The notes under the pieces: model-generated | Databases searched by the model: none | Seen by the model: only the letters and a program-made list of their open reading frames with translations | Told to the model about the DNA's origin: nothing | In this document: positions 1-8,869 of the stretch, piece by piece | Layout: the number at the start of each line of letters is the position of its first letter | Numbering within the stretch: the first letter of the stretch is position 1 | NCBI RefSeq assembly: GCF_003286085.1 | Contig: NW_020825289.1 | Location: 1,674,001-1,738,000 of the forward strand | DNA: 64,000 nt | DNA from: Drosophila persimilis | Taxonomy: Eukaryota; Arthropoda; Insecta; Diptera; Drosophilidae | Reading direction: 5' to 3' | Translations under genes and position numbers: made by a program

Positions 1-1191
1 GTTCACATCTCTGGAATCGGAGATTCCATTCTACCTTCGAGCAAGTCTGTACATATAGTTGTACAATCCCAGGACGCAAGCTATCGAGCTTCCTTCGCTG
101 CAATTGTCACCAACTCAATTACGGAAATGCAGCCTAACTTCGGCCTAGACGCAAAGGATTGGCCCATGCCGAATAATCTAAAACTAGCTGATCCTAATTT
201 CTCCAAGCCCCAACGTATCGATCTGTTGATAGGTGGTGGTTTGTTCTTCGATTTAATGTGCGTCGGACAGATTTGACTATCAGACCAATTGCCAACATTG
301 CAGGAGACAAAACTTGGTTGGATAGTGTCAGGAAGCATTGATAGCTCGGAGAATAAGCGTGCAGTTTTAGCCGCTTTTGAAAATTCCTCCTCCATCTCTA
401 ATGACGATTTTCGGGCCACAACGCTGGAGTACCAAAACTTAGAGCAGCAATGCAGGAAGCAGCTGCTCGAGTGCCAGGTGCAAGTGGAAAAACTGCGATC
501 GGAGAATCAGGAACTGCAGCGCGAACTTTTCAATATATTAAAAACCTACATATCCACGCTAAATGAAATTAAACTTTCAACAATTTCTATATTGTCAAAT
601 TTCCTGCCATTCTATGCAATTACAGAGGTTCCCGATGATCAAGACGTAATCACGACAAGCCGCCTTCGTAAAGAAGCGCCGATTGCTGCGTTCGACGAGC
701 ATCCCAGCGTAGCCGCCAGCTGCGCCCAAGCAAGCATCTTCAAGAGGGCCGTTGGAAAAATAGCGGTTCTGCCCCTTCAGGATGGATCTGTTGAAAGCCT
801 TTGCCTTCCAACGGGGGGTGAATGTTCGGAGCAGAACCCAGCCGATTAGCTGCTTACCAAATAGCACCTAATTCTTGGCCCTCAGCCGCTTATTTTGTTT
901 GTTACTTATGTCTATGTCACTCATTTGTTTGTTAAAGCTTTGCGCTTGCTTGCCCTGCTAAACGCTCTCTGCCAGCTCGCTCTTCGCTATCTCCGCTTTG
1001 CGTCTGCCTACCGACGTCGGCCGAGCGAAGCTGCGCTTAGCGATCGGAGCGGCAATGTAAAGGGCAGGCAAGCCACACTTGCAATTTGGATGTCACGCAT
1101 TAAAGAGCATATCGCAATTTTATTTCTGCGCCGAGTTTTATTTAATTGAAATAATTAGTCGGCCGATTGGGGATAAAAACCATTATCTCCA
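1..1191 (+). mobile_element. Gag-only BEL/Pao element, 3' part
   Basis: The 3' part of an LTR element that enters from the left edge of the window. It matches 40793-41981 almost base for base, so it is a second copy of the gag-only BEL family described at 38557-41981. The coding part (about 1-849) covers the end of the aspartic-protease-like region (the conserved block ending TKLGWIVSG), a strongly heptad-like coiled coil, and a short tail resembling the C-terminus of BEL integrases (KRAVGKIAVLP-like). No reverse transcriptase lies between them. A G-rich polypurine tract at 811-822 precedes the LTR. The copy looks broken (about one break in the visible part). It is slightly diverged from the other copy, so it is somewhat older. 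Confidence 0.85.
823..1191 (+). repeat. 3' LTR of gag-only BEL element
   Basis: 369 bp starting TGTTCGG and ending near CTCCA. It matches the LTRs at 38557-38925 and 41613-41981 with only a few differences. The following two bases (CA) also agree with those after the 38557 LTR, so the true end could be 2 bp further right. Confidence 0.85.
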
Positions 1192-1210
1192 CAAAGCTAT
1201 TTGTATTTAT

Positions 1211-1658
1211 TATACCCGATACTCAAAATGAGTATTGGGGTATATTAGATTTTTGGTAAAAGTGGATGTGTGTAACGTCCAGAAGGAATCGTTTCCGACC
1301 CCATTGATCAGCATCAATAGCCGAGTCGATTGAGCCATGTCTGTCTGTCCGTCTGACCGTCTGTCCGTCCCCTTCAGCGCCTACTGCTCAAAGACTATAA
1401 GAGCTAGAGCAACGATGTTTTGGATCCAGACTTCTGTGATATGTCACTGTTACAAAAAATATTTCAAAACTTCGCCCCGTCCACTTCCGTCCCCACAAAG
1501 GACGAAAATCTGTGGCATCCACAATTTTAAAGATATGAGAAAACCAAAAAAGGAAAAATAATAGAGAATGACCGTATCTATGAGATTGCTGAATCTAGAT
1601 CAGATCGGATAATTTGTAAAGTCATTATAGCCATTTTTATATAACTTGCAGTGGCTAC
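1211..1658 (+). mobile_element. DINE-1/INE-1-like repeat, left part
   Basis: Starts with the subterminal inverted sequence TATACCCGATACTC / GAGTATTGGGGTATA, followed by the block ending in the GTCTGTCCGTC-type microsatellite and then the 'AGACTATAAGAGCTAGAGC' core. These are the hallmarks of the Drosophila DINE-1/INE-1 (Helentron-related, non-autonomous) family. The copy is interrupted at 1659 by a LINE fragment and resumes at 2379. It holds no gene. Confidence 0.8.
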
Positions 1659-2378
1659 ACATGTTCTACGACACTTTACCACTTTACCAGAAGGTCGGGC
1701 AGCCGCAGTATTGATTAGCTTTCCTTCCAAGGTGTCAGCTTCGGGAGTTACCTTGCCACCCACTCCGGATGCGGGATGGGACCCCCTCGGGTACGCACAG
1801 GCACCTTCCACCTTACAGGTATTCCCTGCTGTAGAGCCGGTTGGGCCAAGCCTTTGGGCCGCTGCCTTTCCGAGCTTGGGATTGCTCCCGGTTGGCATTT
1901 GGGGCGCTCCCCACACTCAATTGTTTTTTGGTTTTTATTTTTGTTTTTGTACATCTTGTTCCCACGAGATGCAGAGAAAGGGAAAGGTCAGCCCGATCAA
2001 AGATCATCGTTGCCTTGTGGTGCCGCCTCAATAAGTAGCTCACACACTCCCATCCATACACGATACCTACCCTAGATGAAGTGGGATTCCTCGACTAAAG
2101 GACATCGTCAGTGCTGCTACCTAGCTAACACCCGCTGGCTGTCCGGGACTGCTTATTTCGGTACTCTCCCGTGAGGGATGCCCGCTTATTCGCAGCTGAC
2201 CTACCGAGGTAGGCCGTTCGCTATCCGCAACCCGCGACCCGCCCTGAGGCCTCAGCTAGGCCCCCTTTGAGCTACCTCACAAGCTCATCAGACCAGATCG
2301 TTTTTAATTCCTCTCCATACGGAAAGGAAAATACGAAAAATACGAGCTAAACGGGCTTTTTAATAGCTTTATTTCAAT
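1659..2378 (-). mobile_element. LOA-like LINE, 5' end fragment
   Basis: On the minus strand this reads as a GC-rich 5' UTR (about 2300 down to 1955) followed by the start of an ORF1-type protein (from about 1954). The protein has basic, Pro/Gly-rich runs such as RPKGLAQPALQQ, which match RPKGLAPPAPQQ at about 49300 on the minus strand, where LOA-like endonuclease and RT fragments follow. The sense continues for only some 100 codons; endonuclease, RT and 3' tail are absent, and the frame is not open throughout. The piece is bracketed by a 13-bp direct repeat (TTGCAGTGGCTAC at 1646-1658 and 2379-2391), which looks like a target duplication, yet there is no poly-A end. Part of 2325-2378 is an unrelated repeat shared with 3060-3115. 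Family assignment rests on the second copy. Confidence 0.55.
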
Positions 2379-2538
2379 TTGCAGTGGCTACGCAGCGTCC
2401 GACGTCACGCTCAGACTGATTTTCTGTCTCTCTTGCACGCACACTTTGTCGCGTGGCTTAATATTAGCGGCGTCTGCCGGGGGAGAGCCATACTGACTTC
2501 GTATCAGGTATATATGTGGAGTTGCAGTCTCCGCAATA
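2379..2538 (+). mobile_element. DINE-1-like repeat, right end
   Basis: Continuation of the repeat interrupted at 1659. It matches 6925-7087, including GGAGAGCCATACT, a degenerate copy of the terminal GTATCGGGTATA sequence, a short hairpin (GTTGCAGTCTCCGCAATAAC) and the terminal GTTCCCCCT. Confidence 0.7.
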
Positions 2539-2559
2539 ACTCACAATGTTCCCCCTTGT

Positions 2560-2894
2560 TTGATTATTGTGTCCCGCTTTTTTGTCCGATTAGTCCGCAC
2601 AGCCATCCTCGCTATCATTTTGTAATACGTCGGCAAATAATGATCAGGCAATTGCCGATATTTTTGCCCAAGTTTTCCAAACCACTTATTCTGAGGAAAG
2701 CTACTCTGGTCATCCGTACCCATACGGTTTACCAAGGTCGAACGGCATTTTTAGTCCCTTTTTAAATGAATGTTACCTACTTCATGATCTTCGACTAGTT
2801 AAGCCGGTGTTTACACCGGGTCCAGACGGGGTTCCAGGTTGTGTACTGAGGTACTGCGCCGAGGCTCTATGTGGACCATTGCTTAAACTATTCC
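2560..2894 (+). mobile_element. CR1-type LINE fragment (ORF2)
   Basis: Matches the inside of ORF2 of the CR1 copies at 22582-26935 (minus strand) and 52385-54600. It covers the stretch before the RT core, including the ASN-rich 'NEMLPTS' region, up to the PGPDGVPGCVLRYCAEALC block. Compared with those copies about 240 bp are missing near 2590, and the match stops abruptly at 2894 inside the RT. Both ends are truncated and nothing is expected to be expressed. Confidence 0.75.
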
Positions 2895-2899
2895 ACCGT

Positions 2900-3150
2900 C
2901 GCGAAAAATTTTTATTTTTCAATTACAATAGATATACATATTTCGTTTTCTATTAAAATACACCCTGTCCAGCTCGTATTTTTCAAAATTATTAATTGAA
3001 ACTTCCGTTCCATTAATTTTTTTTTTTTTTTTTTTTTATTCTCCGATCACAATAGATATACCCAGTTATCTATTAAAAATACAGCCTGTTTAGCTCGTAT
3101 TTTTTTCAAATTATTAATTGAAACTCTCGTTTCATTAATTTATTTTATAC
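2900..3150. repeat. AT-rich tandem repeat, two units of about 124 bp
   Basis: Two diverged copies of a unit containing ACAATAGATATAC, TATTAAAAATACA and TTAGCTCGTATTTTT. The anchor ACAATA is at 2925 and 3049. A third, inverted partial copy lies at about 2325-2370, next to the LOA fragment. A long T run (about 3017-3037) separates the units. Origin unknown. Confidence 0.7.
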
Positions 3151-3554
3151 TCTGTTCCTTCCTATAGGAGGCAAATCAAAGTTTTTTATTTTGCTACCTT
3201 TAGCTGTCAGTGAACTAGACACTTGTTCAGTTTAACTGTGCTCTTACCACAGGGGGGAAATCAGAGCCTTATATGTGATTTGACAATGAGGTTGGAGGTA
3301 CAATTTGGTAGTCTATAATTATCGTTAGACCTACGCAGAGAATACACTTCACTGAGGGTGTCTATTTGAGTACATGCTTACATTAGTTTTATTTTAGGAC
3401 CGCATTTGTAAAGTGTTTTCTCCACTTGTGTTTTGTTGTCGTATTAATGGGTTACAGATCTCTGTTTACACCAGTGCAGTCATAACTTGTCTACTTTATG
3501 TGATTTCTTTAGAGTTCGGTGTTGTTACATGAGTGAATGGGTACAATAATCTAT

Positions 3555-3670
3555 TTATGTTTAAACATTCTGCAAGGGGCCGAAAGAGGCATTGTATTGA
3601 CGATAATATGTTCATGTTTGAACATTCTGCAAAGGGCCGAAAGTGGCATTGTTTTGTATTTTGATTCTTG
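3555..3670. repeat. 58-bp tandem duplication in BEL 3' region
   Basis: Two units sharing AACATTCTGCAAGGGGCCGA and AACATTCTGCAAAGGGCCGA, 58 bp apart (AACATTCTGC at 3563 and 3621). They lie between the env-like frame and the presumed 3' LTR region. Confidence 0.75.
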
Positions 3671-3736
3671 TGAACCTTTTTGTGTACATTTTCTTTATAG
3701 CTATAATTACAAGTACAGATAATCATTTACAGTCAA

Positions 3737-4237
3737 TTACAGTGGGTAGGGAAGTGCTATCGTTTGCAGTCTTCGTGCTACTTTAATTCTTCTTAGGGCA
3801 TAGACTATTAATATTGTCATTATTATGATTCCAATAATAAAGGCCGCATGTCCAGATACATGATGGAACTTAAGTCCTTTTAAGTCATGATGACCTTCTT
3901 TTAACAATTTTATTTCGTTTCTGAACTTATCCATTTCTTCTGTATGGTTTATTAATGGTACTGTTAATGGATTCCAAACAATTTTTGGTATTTTGCTTAT
4001 ATTTCTTGTATAAAAGGATGAAATTGGCTCGTAGCTTTCTGTTTGAATACTGTGATGAAGTACTAGTATTTTGTCATCGGTTCGCACAGTACAACCATTT
4101 ATTATTGTTAAAATTCTTTGTTGCGGAAGATCAATTAGTTCTTGATTTGAGTTACTACCTTGAATTCTAGCATTAGTATTTACTGGAACTTTGAAGAGCC
4201 AACTACCTGCCTTTCTAATTCGACCCAAAATGATCAT
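3737..4237 (-). pseudogene. Envelope-like protein fragment, C-terminal part
   Basis: A minus-strand frame of about 166 codons placed after the integrase, where env sits in env-bearing BEL elements. Visible features are a hydrophobic segment near the C-terminus (AAFIIGIIIMTILIVYAL) followed by basic residues (RRIKVARR). This is the layout of a membrane anchor with a short cytoplasmic tail. There is no clear similarity to a named envelope family, and the call rests on position and topology. Fossil, truncated at its N-terminus. Confidence 0.55.
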
Positions 4238-4270
4238 GTCTCTGCTATCTTCCTATACACGCAATTTGAA

Positions 4271-5390
4271 TTACCTTTTACTACTACGAGTACTTCTGGT
4301 CTCTTTTGGAGTCATTCCTGAGTCTTGCTCTTCTGACTCAATTCCAGCTAATGGACAAATTTTAGTTATAGGTCGTTTTATCAACCCGTCTTGATGTTTT
4401 ATAGTTACTACTCTGACTCTATCGTCCCTACCTTTATGTATTTCTTCTATTTTTCCCAAGGGCCATCTAGCTGGGTGACAGGTTTCATCTTTTATTAACA
4501 CAATCTGTCCTGTTTTAATATTCTGCATTCCTATTTTCCATTTATTTCTTTGTGGCAGTGTGTGCAAATAATCTTCTTTCCATTTAATCCAAAATTCTCT
4601 TTTCATTTTCTGAATTAATCTCCATCTATCCAGATTCCCGATTTTTTCCTGTGAAATTGTCTCAATCGGGCCAAATATTGGCCTTCCAATAATAAAATGA
4701 CCTGGTGTTAATACATCCAGATCGTCAATATCATTTGTAGCTGTATACAAAGGGCGTGAAAATAGTACCGCTTCAATTTGACATAATAGAGTTGCCATTT
4801 CCTCATAGGTTAAATTATTGTCCCCAATTACCCTTTTTAAGTGATATTTCACTGATTTTACCCCAGCTTCCCAAATACCTCCGAAGTGAGGTCCTGCCGG
4901 GGTAATAAAATGCCACTCGATCTGTTCTCTTTCTAATATTGGAACCACTTTTATGTTGTCTTTGAGGGCTTTTTGGTATTCCTCGTCTAATTTGCGCGAA
5001 GCTCCCACAAAGTTAATTCCACATTTTCCTCTTCTTGAAAAAATCTTCTAAGTGCAGCTAGAAATGCATCTGAAGTATGATCGCTGACTACTTCCAAATG
5101 AATAGCTTTTGTCGCCATGCATACGAATACGGCAATATATCCCTTATAGGATTTCTGCCCCCGGTTTTTAGAGCATCGGATATGGTAAGGCCCGGCGAAG
5201 TCTACACCTGTATTTGTAAACGGGTGCGACATTGTAGCTCTGTGTTTCGGCAGATTTCCCATAATTTGTTCTGCAGTATTCTGTCGATACCTAGCACAGG
5301 TGACACACTCTTTAAGTTTTTTCTTTAAGCAATTTCTTAGCCCAAATATCCAAAACTTTCGCTGGATATAGTTTCGCATCAGATTAATTC
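4271..5390 (-). pseudogene. BEL integrase region
   Basis: Reads as the integrase zinc-finger region (CVTCARYR), the catalytic core start (GVDFAGPYHI, KAIHLEVVSD) and the end of the core with the BEL-type C-terminal domain (WHFITPAGPHFGGIWEAGVK, LTPGHFIIGRPI, RWRLIQKM). These are standard BEL/Pao landmarks. It is broken (about two breaks). Confidence 0.8.
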
Positions 5391-5484
5391 CACCGTACTG
5401 TGATGGACCTATTTCAGGCTGAGGTAAGCTCAGTCACGTCCAAGGGTCTGTTCACAAGAAATTTGTAGAAATGTGTTGGATCCT

Positions 5485-5859
5485 TAAGGGCGGCGTCAGA
5501 GGGCGGCTTGTCGTAGAGAGGTGGATCGGGGCTCGGGCGCGCGTTGCTAGCGTTGTGTATATGAAACGACCGTGTGGACTCGGGGTGGGGCGACGTCGGT
5601 GCCTCGGCTGATTGGGGTGAACTTACGCAATCGGGTGTTTTTACTTTGCAAATTTGACACTTTATTGTATTTCTTAGCGGTTTAGATGACTTATTTTTAA
5701 TTGGGCGCCGCGTTATGAAGACGGTGCGTGTCAATCGGTGGCTATGTGTGGAGGGGGGGTGTTCGTGTAGTACGTTGAGCGAGGTGTCGCAATTTAGTAG
5801 CCGGGTTTTTATAGGGCGTTGGGAGAGGCGTTGTAGCGAACCCTTTTGGGTTCGTTACA
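5485..5859 (-). repeat. Solo LTR-like sequence (TGTAACGAACC family)
   Basis: On the minus strand it starts TGTAACGAACC, has a TATA-like CTATAAAAA and a polyadenylation-type AATAAAGTG, and ends near the shared GACGCCGCCCTTA. It matches the longer copy at 20474-21078, which has about 230 bp more in the middle. It lies inside the BEL integrase region. About 85 bp to its left (5400-5484) belong to neither element and may be leader of the inserted element. No clear target duplication. Confidence 0.65.
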
Positions 5860-6045
5860 GTGCAATGTTTCTTTATGTGCATTCTTGATAATTAAAGACG
5901 TCAAGTGACACTTATCTAAAATCAAGGGATGTTTAACCTCAAATTCCGCGTTGGAGTTTTGCAATCTACCTCCAACTCGTAACAATCTATTCTTATCTAA
6001 GAACGGATTTAAGCTTAATAGTTTATTTTTTGTTTCTATTTCCTT

Positions 6046-7087
6046 TTTATACCCGATACTCAAAATGAGTATTGGGGTATATTAGATTTGTGGTAAAAGT
6101 GGATGTGTGTAACGTCCAGAAGGAATCGTTTCCGAACCCATAAAGTATATATATTCTTGATCAGCATCAATAGCCGAGTCGATTGAGCCAAGTCTGTCTG
6201 TCCGTCTGTCCGTCCCCTTCAGCGCCTAATGCTCAAAGACTATAAGAGCTAGAGCAACGATGTTTTGGATCCAGACTTCTATAATATGTCACTGCTACAA
6301 AAATATTTCAAAACTTTGCCCCGCCCACTTCCGCCCTCACAAAGGGCGAAAATCTTTGGCATCCACAATTTTAAAGATACGAGAAAACCAAAAACGCAGA
6401 ATCGTAGAGAATGACCGTATCTTTTAGACTGCAGAATCTGAATTGGATCGTATTATTATTATAGCCAGCATCAAGAAAACAATTTAATTTTTTCTCGCCT
6501 TGTCTCTCTCTAACACACAGGTAGCATAGGCGGCTTTGCTTAGAGTAAAACATTAGCGCCTGGATCTCAGAGACTATAAAAGCTAGAGCAACCAAATTTG
6601 GTATCCACACTCCTAAAATATCGGACCGAGACGAGTTTGTTTCAAAATTTCGCCACAACCCCTTCCGCCCCCGCAAAGGACGAAAATCTGGGGCAACCAC
6701 AAATCTCAGAGACTATTAAGTCTAGAGTAACCAAATTTGGTATCCGCACTCCTGTTAGATCTCTCACCCCCTACCGCCCCCACAAAAGACGAAAATCTGT
6801 TGCATCCACAATATTGCAGATTCGAGAAAACTAAAACGCAGAATCATAGATAATCACCATATCTATGAGATTGCTGAATCTGGATCAGATCGGATCATTT
6901 TTGTAGCAAAAAGGAACAAATCTATTTGCAGTGGCTACGCAGCGCCCTCTCCGCAGCGTCTCTCTCGCACGCACTTTTTGTCGTGTCGTTCAATATTCGC
7001 GGCATCTGCCGGAGGAGAGCCATACTAACTAAGTATCGGGTATAAATGTAGAGTTGCGGTCTCCGCAGCAACTAAAAACGTTCCCCC
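6046..7087 (+). mobile_element. DINE-1/INE-1-like repeat, near complete
   Basis: The best plus-strand copy in the window. It starts TATACCCGATACTCAAAATGAGTATTGGGG, carries the GTCTGTCC microsatellite near 6195-6220, several repeats of the 'CTCAGAGACTATAA..GCTAGAGYAACCAAATTTGG' module, and ends with GTATCGGGTATAAATG, a hairpin (AGTTGCGGTCTCCGCAGCAACT) and GTTCCCCCT. Helentron-type elements are mobilised in trans; this one has no gene. It is inserted in the old BEL element. Confidence 0.8.
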
Positions 7088-7396
7088 TCGTTGAGTTTGT
7101 TAATCTGCTGCTCCATTTCGTGGATTACCTCACCCACCTTTTCAAACTGCAGTACACGTTTAGTGAGTTTCTTCACATCTTCTGCCCTGCCAAGAATTTG
7201 ATTGGTGATAGCTGTGAACTTTTCCTCTATGGCCTGCAATACACCCTCAGACTTTAATGTATTTGCCGTGATTAGTTCAGCCTGCTTAGCAAACATTTTG
7301 TCCAGGGCTTTCTGTATATTTTCTTTCTAGAGCTCTTCAAGCCCTTGATATCAGTTCCAGATTGTTCTCGCAGACGTTTTGGTACTGGAGCCATGT
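7088..7396 (-). pseudogene. Coiled-coil reading frame, gag-like, not recognised
   Basis: On the minus strand a start at 7396 (MAPVPKRLREQSG) leads into a charged, heptad-like helical stretch (for example LQAIEEKFTAITNQILGR). This resembles the N-terminal coil of BEL-type Gag proteins, but no diagnostic motif is present. It would fit as the 5' end of the minus-strand BEL element on the other side of the DINE-1 insertion. Broken. Alternative: an unrelated element. Confidence 0.35.
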
Positions 7397-8039
7397 TCAA
7401 ATGTTTTTCCGTTACGGTGCTGCTTGACAGAGGTTTACACTGCGTTGCTTACTTTTAAATACTGCTTTATACTGATTGGTATACTGCTTTGCCGACTTGC
7501 GTTGACAATCATTTTGCTTCTGCACTGGTTGCATCCTTTTATTTTGTTATGGGTTTCTCTCAGTGACACCGAAATGATTAAATGCTGGTTTACTGAGAGT
7601 GGTTCAGAACAATAACAAATATTCTTCTTCCACAGCACAACCAATAACAAATATTTTTCCACTGTATTTTATTCAAATTGGCGTTGTATTGTTAACTTCA
7701 TTTATTTCCACCGTCAATTGTTGTCTTACAATGCGGACACAGTTTATGATGTGAACTAAACTCACTGTTTACTAAATAATAGTGTATCACTCGAGTTTTT
7801 TACTATTTTTTTCCTCTGTATGTTGTACACGACTTGCTTGCTTGGCGGGCAAATGGCGGTCAGATCTTGCGACACCTTCTTAGGATTGTGCACGTGTTAT
7901 TATTTGAATGTTACTGTTAATGAAGTTTCCCCATCAGGTTTGTTCTTTTTAATCCCTAATCTCTAATCCACCCTACCAGACAAGGCCAAAACAACTTCCA
8001 AACAGAGAAGCTGCAATTTTTAAGGGAGTATAAAGAATA
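7397..8039. other. No gene recognised
   Basis: AT-rich sequence without a convincing frame on either strand. It could be the leader and LTR of the minus-strand BEL element, but no partner LTR was found to prove it. Confidence 0.4.
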
Positions 8040-8460
8040 TTGTTAATTCTGAGATATACGTTTTATAGTGAGATCTCACAGAAGTGCGGATACTAAATTT
8101 GGTTACTCTAGCCTTAATAGTCTCTGAGATTTGTGGATGCCCCAGATTTTCGTGCTTTGCGGGGGCGGACGGGGGTGTGCCGAAGTTTTGAGACCAAACG
8201 GTCAAGGTCCGATATCACAGGAGTGTGGATACCAAATTTGGTTGCTCTGGCTCTTATAGGTTCTGAGATCCCTGAACTCATATTTTGCAATTGGCAAAAC
8301 CGACCATAAACCCTGTGTGTTAGAGAGAGACAGAGCGAGAAATAATGAAATTGTTTTCTTGATTCTGGCTATAATAATTATACGATCTGGTTGAGATTTT
8401 ACACTCTAGAACATATAGTCATTCTCTACGATTCTGCGTTTTCAGTTTTCTTGTATCATA
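8040..8460 (-). mobile_element. DINE-1-like repeat fragment
   Basis: Matches 44965-45370 in the same (minus) orientation: GAGATATACGTTTTATAGTGAGATCT, 'ATACCAAATTTGGTTGCTCT', 'GTGTTAGAGAGAGACAG', 'TTCTCTACGATTCTGCGTTTT'. Both termini are missing. Confidence 0.75.
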
Positions 8461-8869
8461 TGACATATCAGTGACATATCAGCCGTCGCGTAGCAAATGC
8501 CAAAAAAAAACGGCAAAGTGAACACCCAGCCTCGCCAGCCGATCAGTGTTCAGCGCAAGCAGTCGAGTGCAGAGGCGAAATCCCAGTAGGGATACTTAAA
8601 ACTACCACCCAATTTCCGTCTGAGAAATTAGAATCCGACATACATCAAGCTTTAGTCTGTCCACAACGACCAACCCAGTAATAAGTCCCTCACAAGGAGT
8701 GCAAGAAGGATGAGAGCGTTCCGGCAGGCGGCGAAAGAGATAAATTGCATTCGTTACAAGCAGAAGGACAAGCGTCCATATGCGGAAGTTCGCCTGTTGG
8801 ATCAAACGGTCTTTGGTCTATTGGACACCGGAGCAGCTTTTCCGTTTCCGGTCTAGGAAAGACGGCTCT

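Larger units (their letters stand above)
3151..6045 (-). mobile_element. Old BEL/Pao element with env-like gene (minus strand)
   Basis: A decayed BEL/Pao copy. Its parts, in minus-strand order, are: a piece of the region just before the integrase zinc finger (5860-6045; motif LLRVGGRL), integrase with the BEL C-terminal domain (about 4271-5390), and an env-like reading frame (3737-4237). A solo LTR-like sequence of another family is inserted at about 5400-5859. Gag, protease and RT are not seen next to it; 7088-7396 may be part of its gag. The copy is broken, with several breaks and large losses. No LTR pair could be matched, so 3151-3736 is only presumed to be its 3' end. It is one of the oldest elements here. 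Confidence 0.7.

Noticed and set aside
1748-2075. Plus-strand frames of 60-130 codons at 1651-2075
   Set aside because: They are antisense to the LOA ORF1/5' UTR, which has matching protein similarity on the minus strand.
6371-6700. 109-codon frame in DINE-1
   Set aside because: DINE-1 repeats are non-coding; the frame is not conserved in the other copies.
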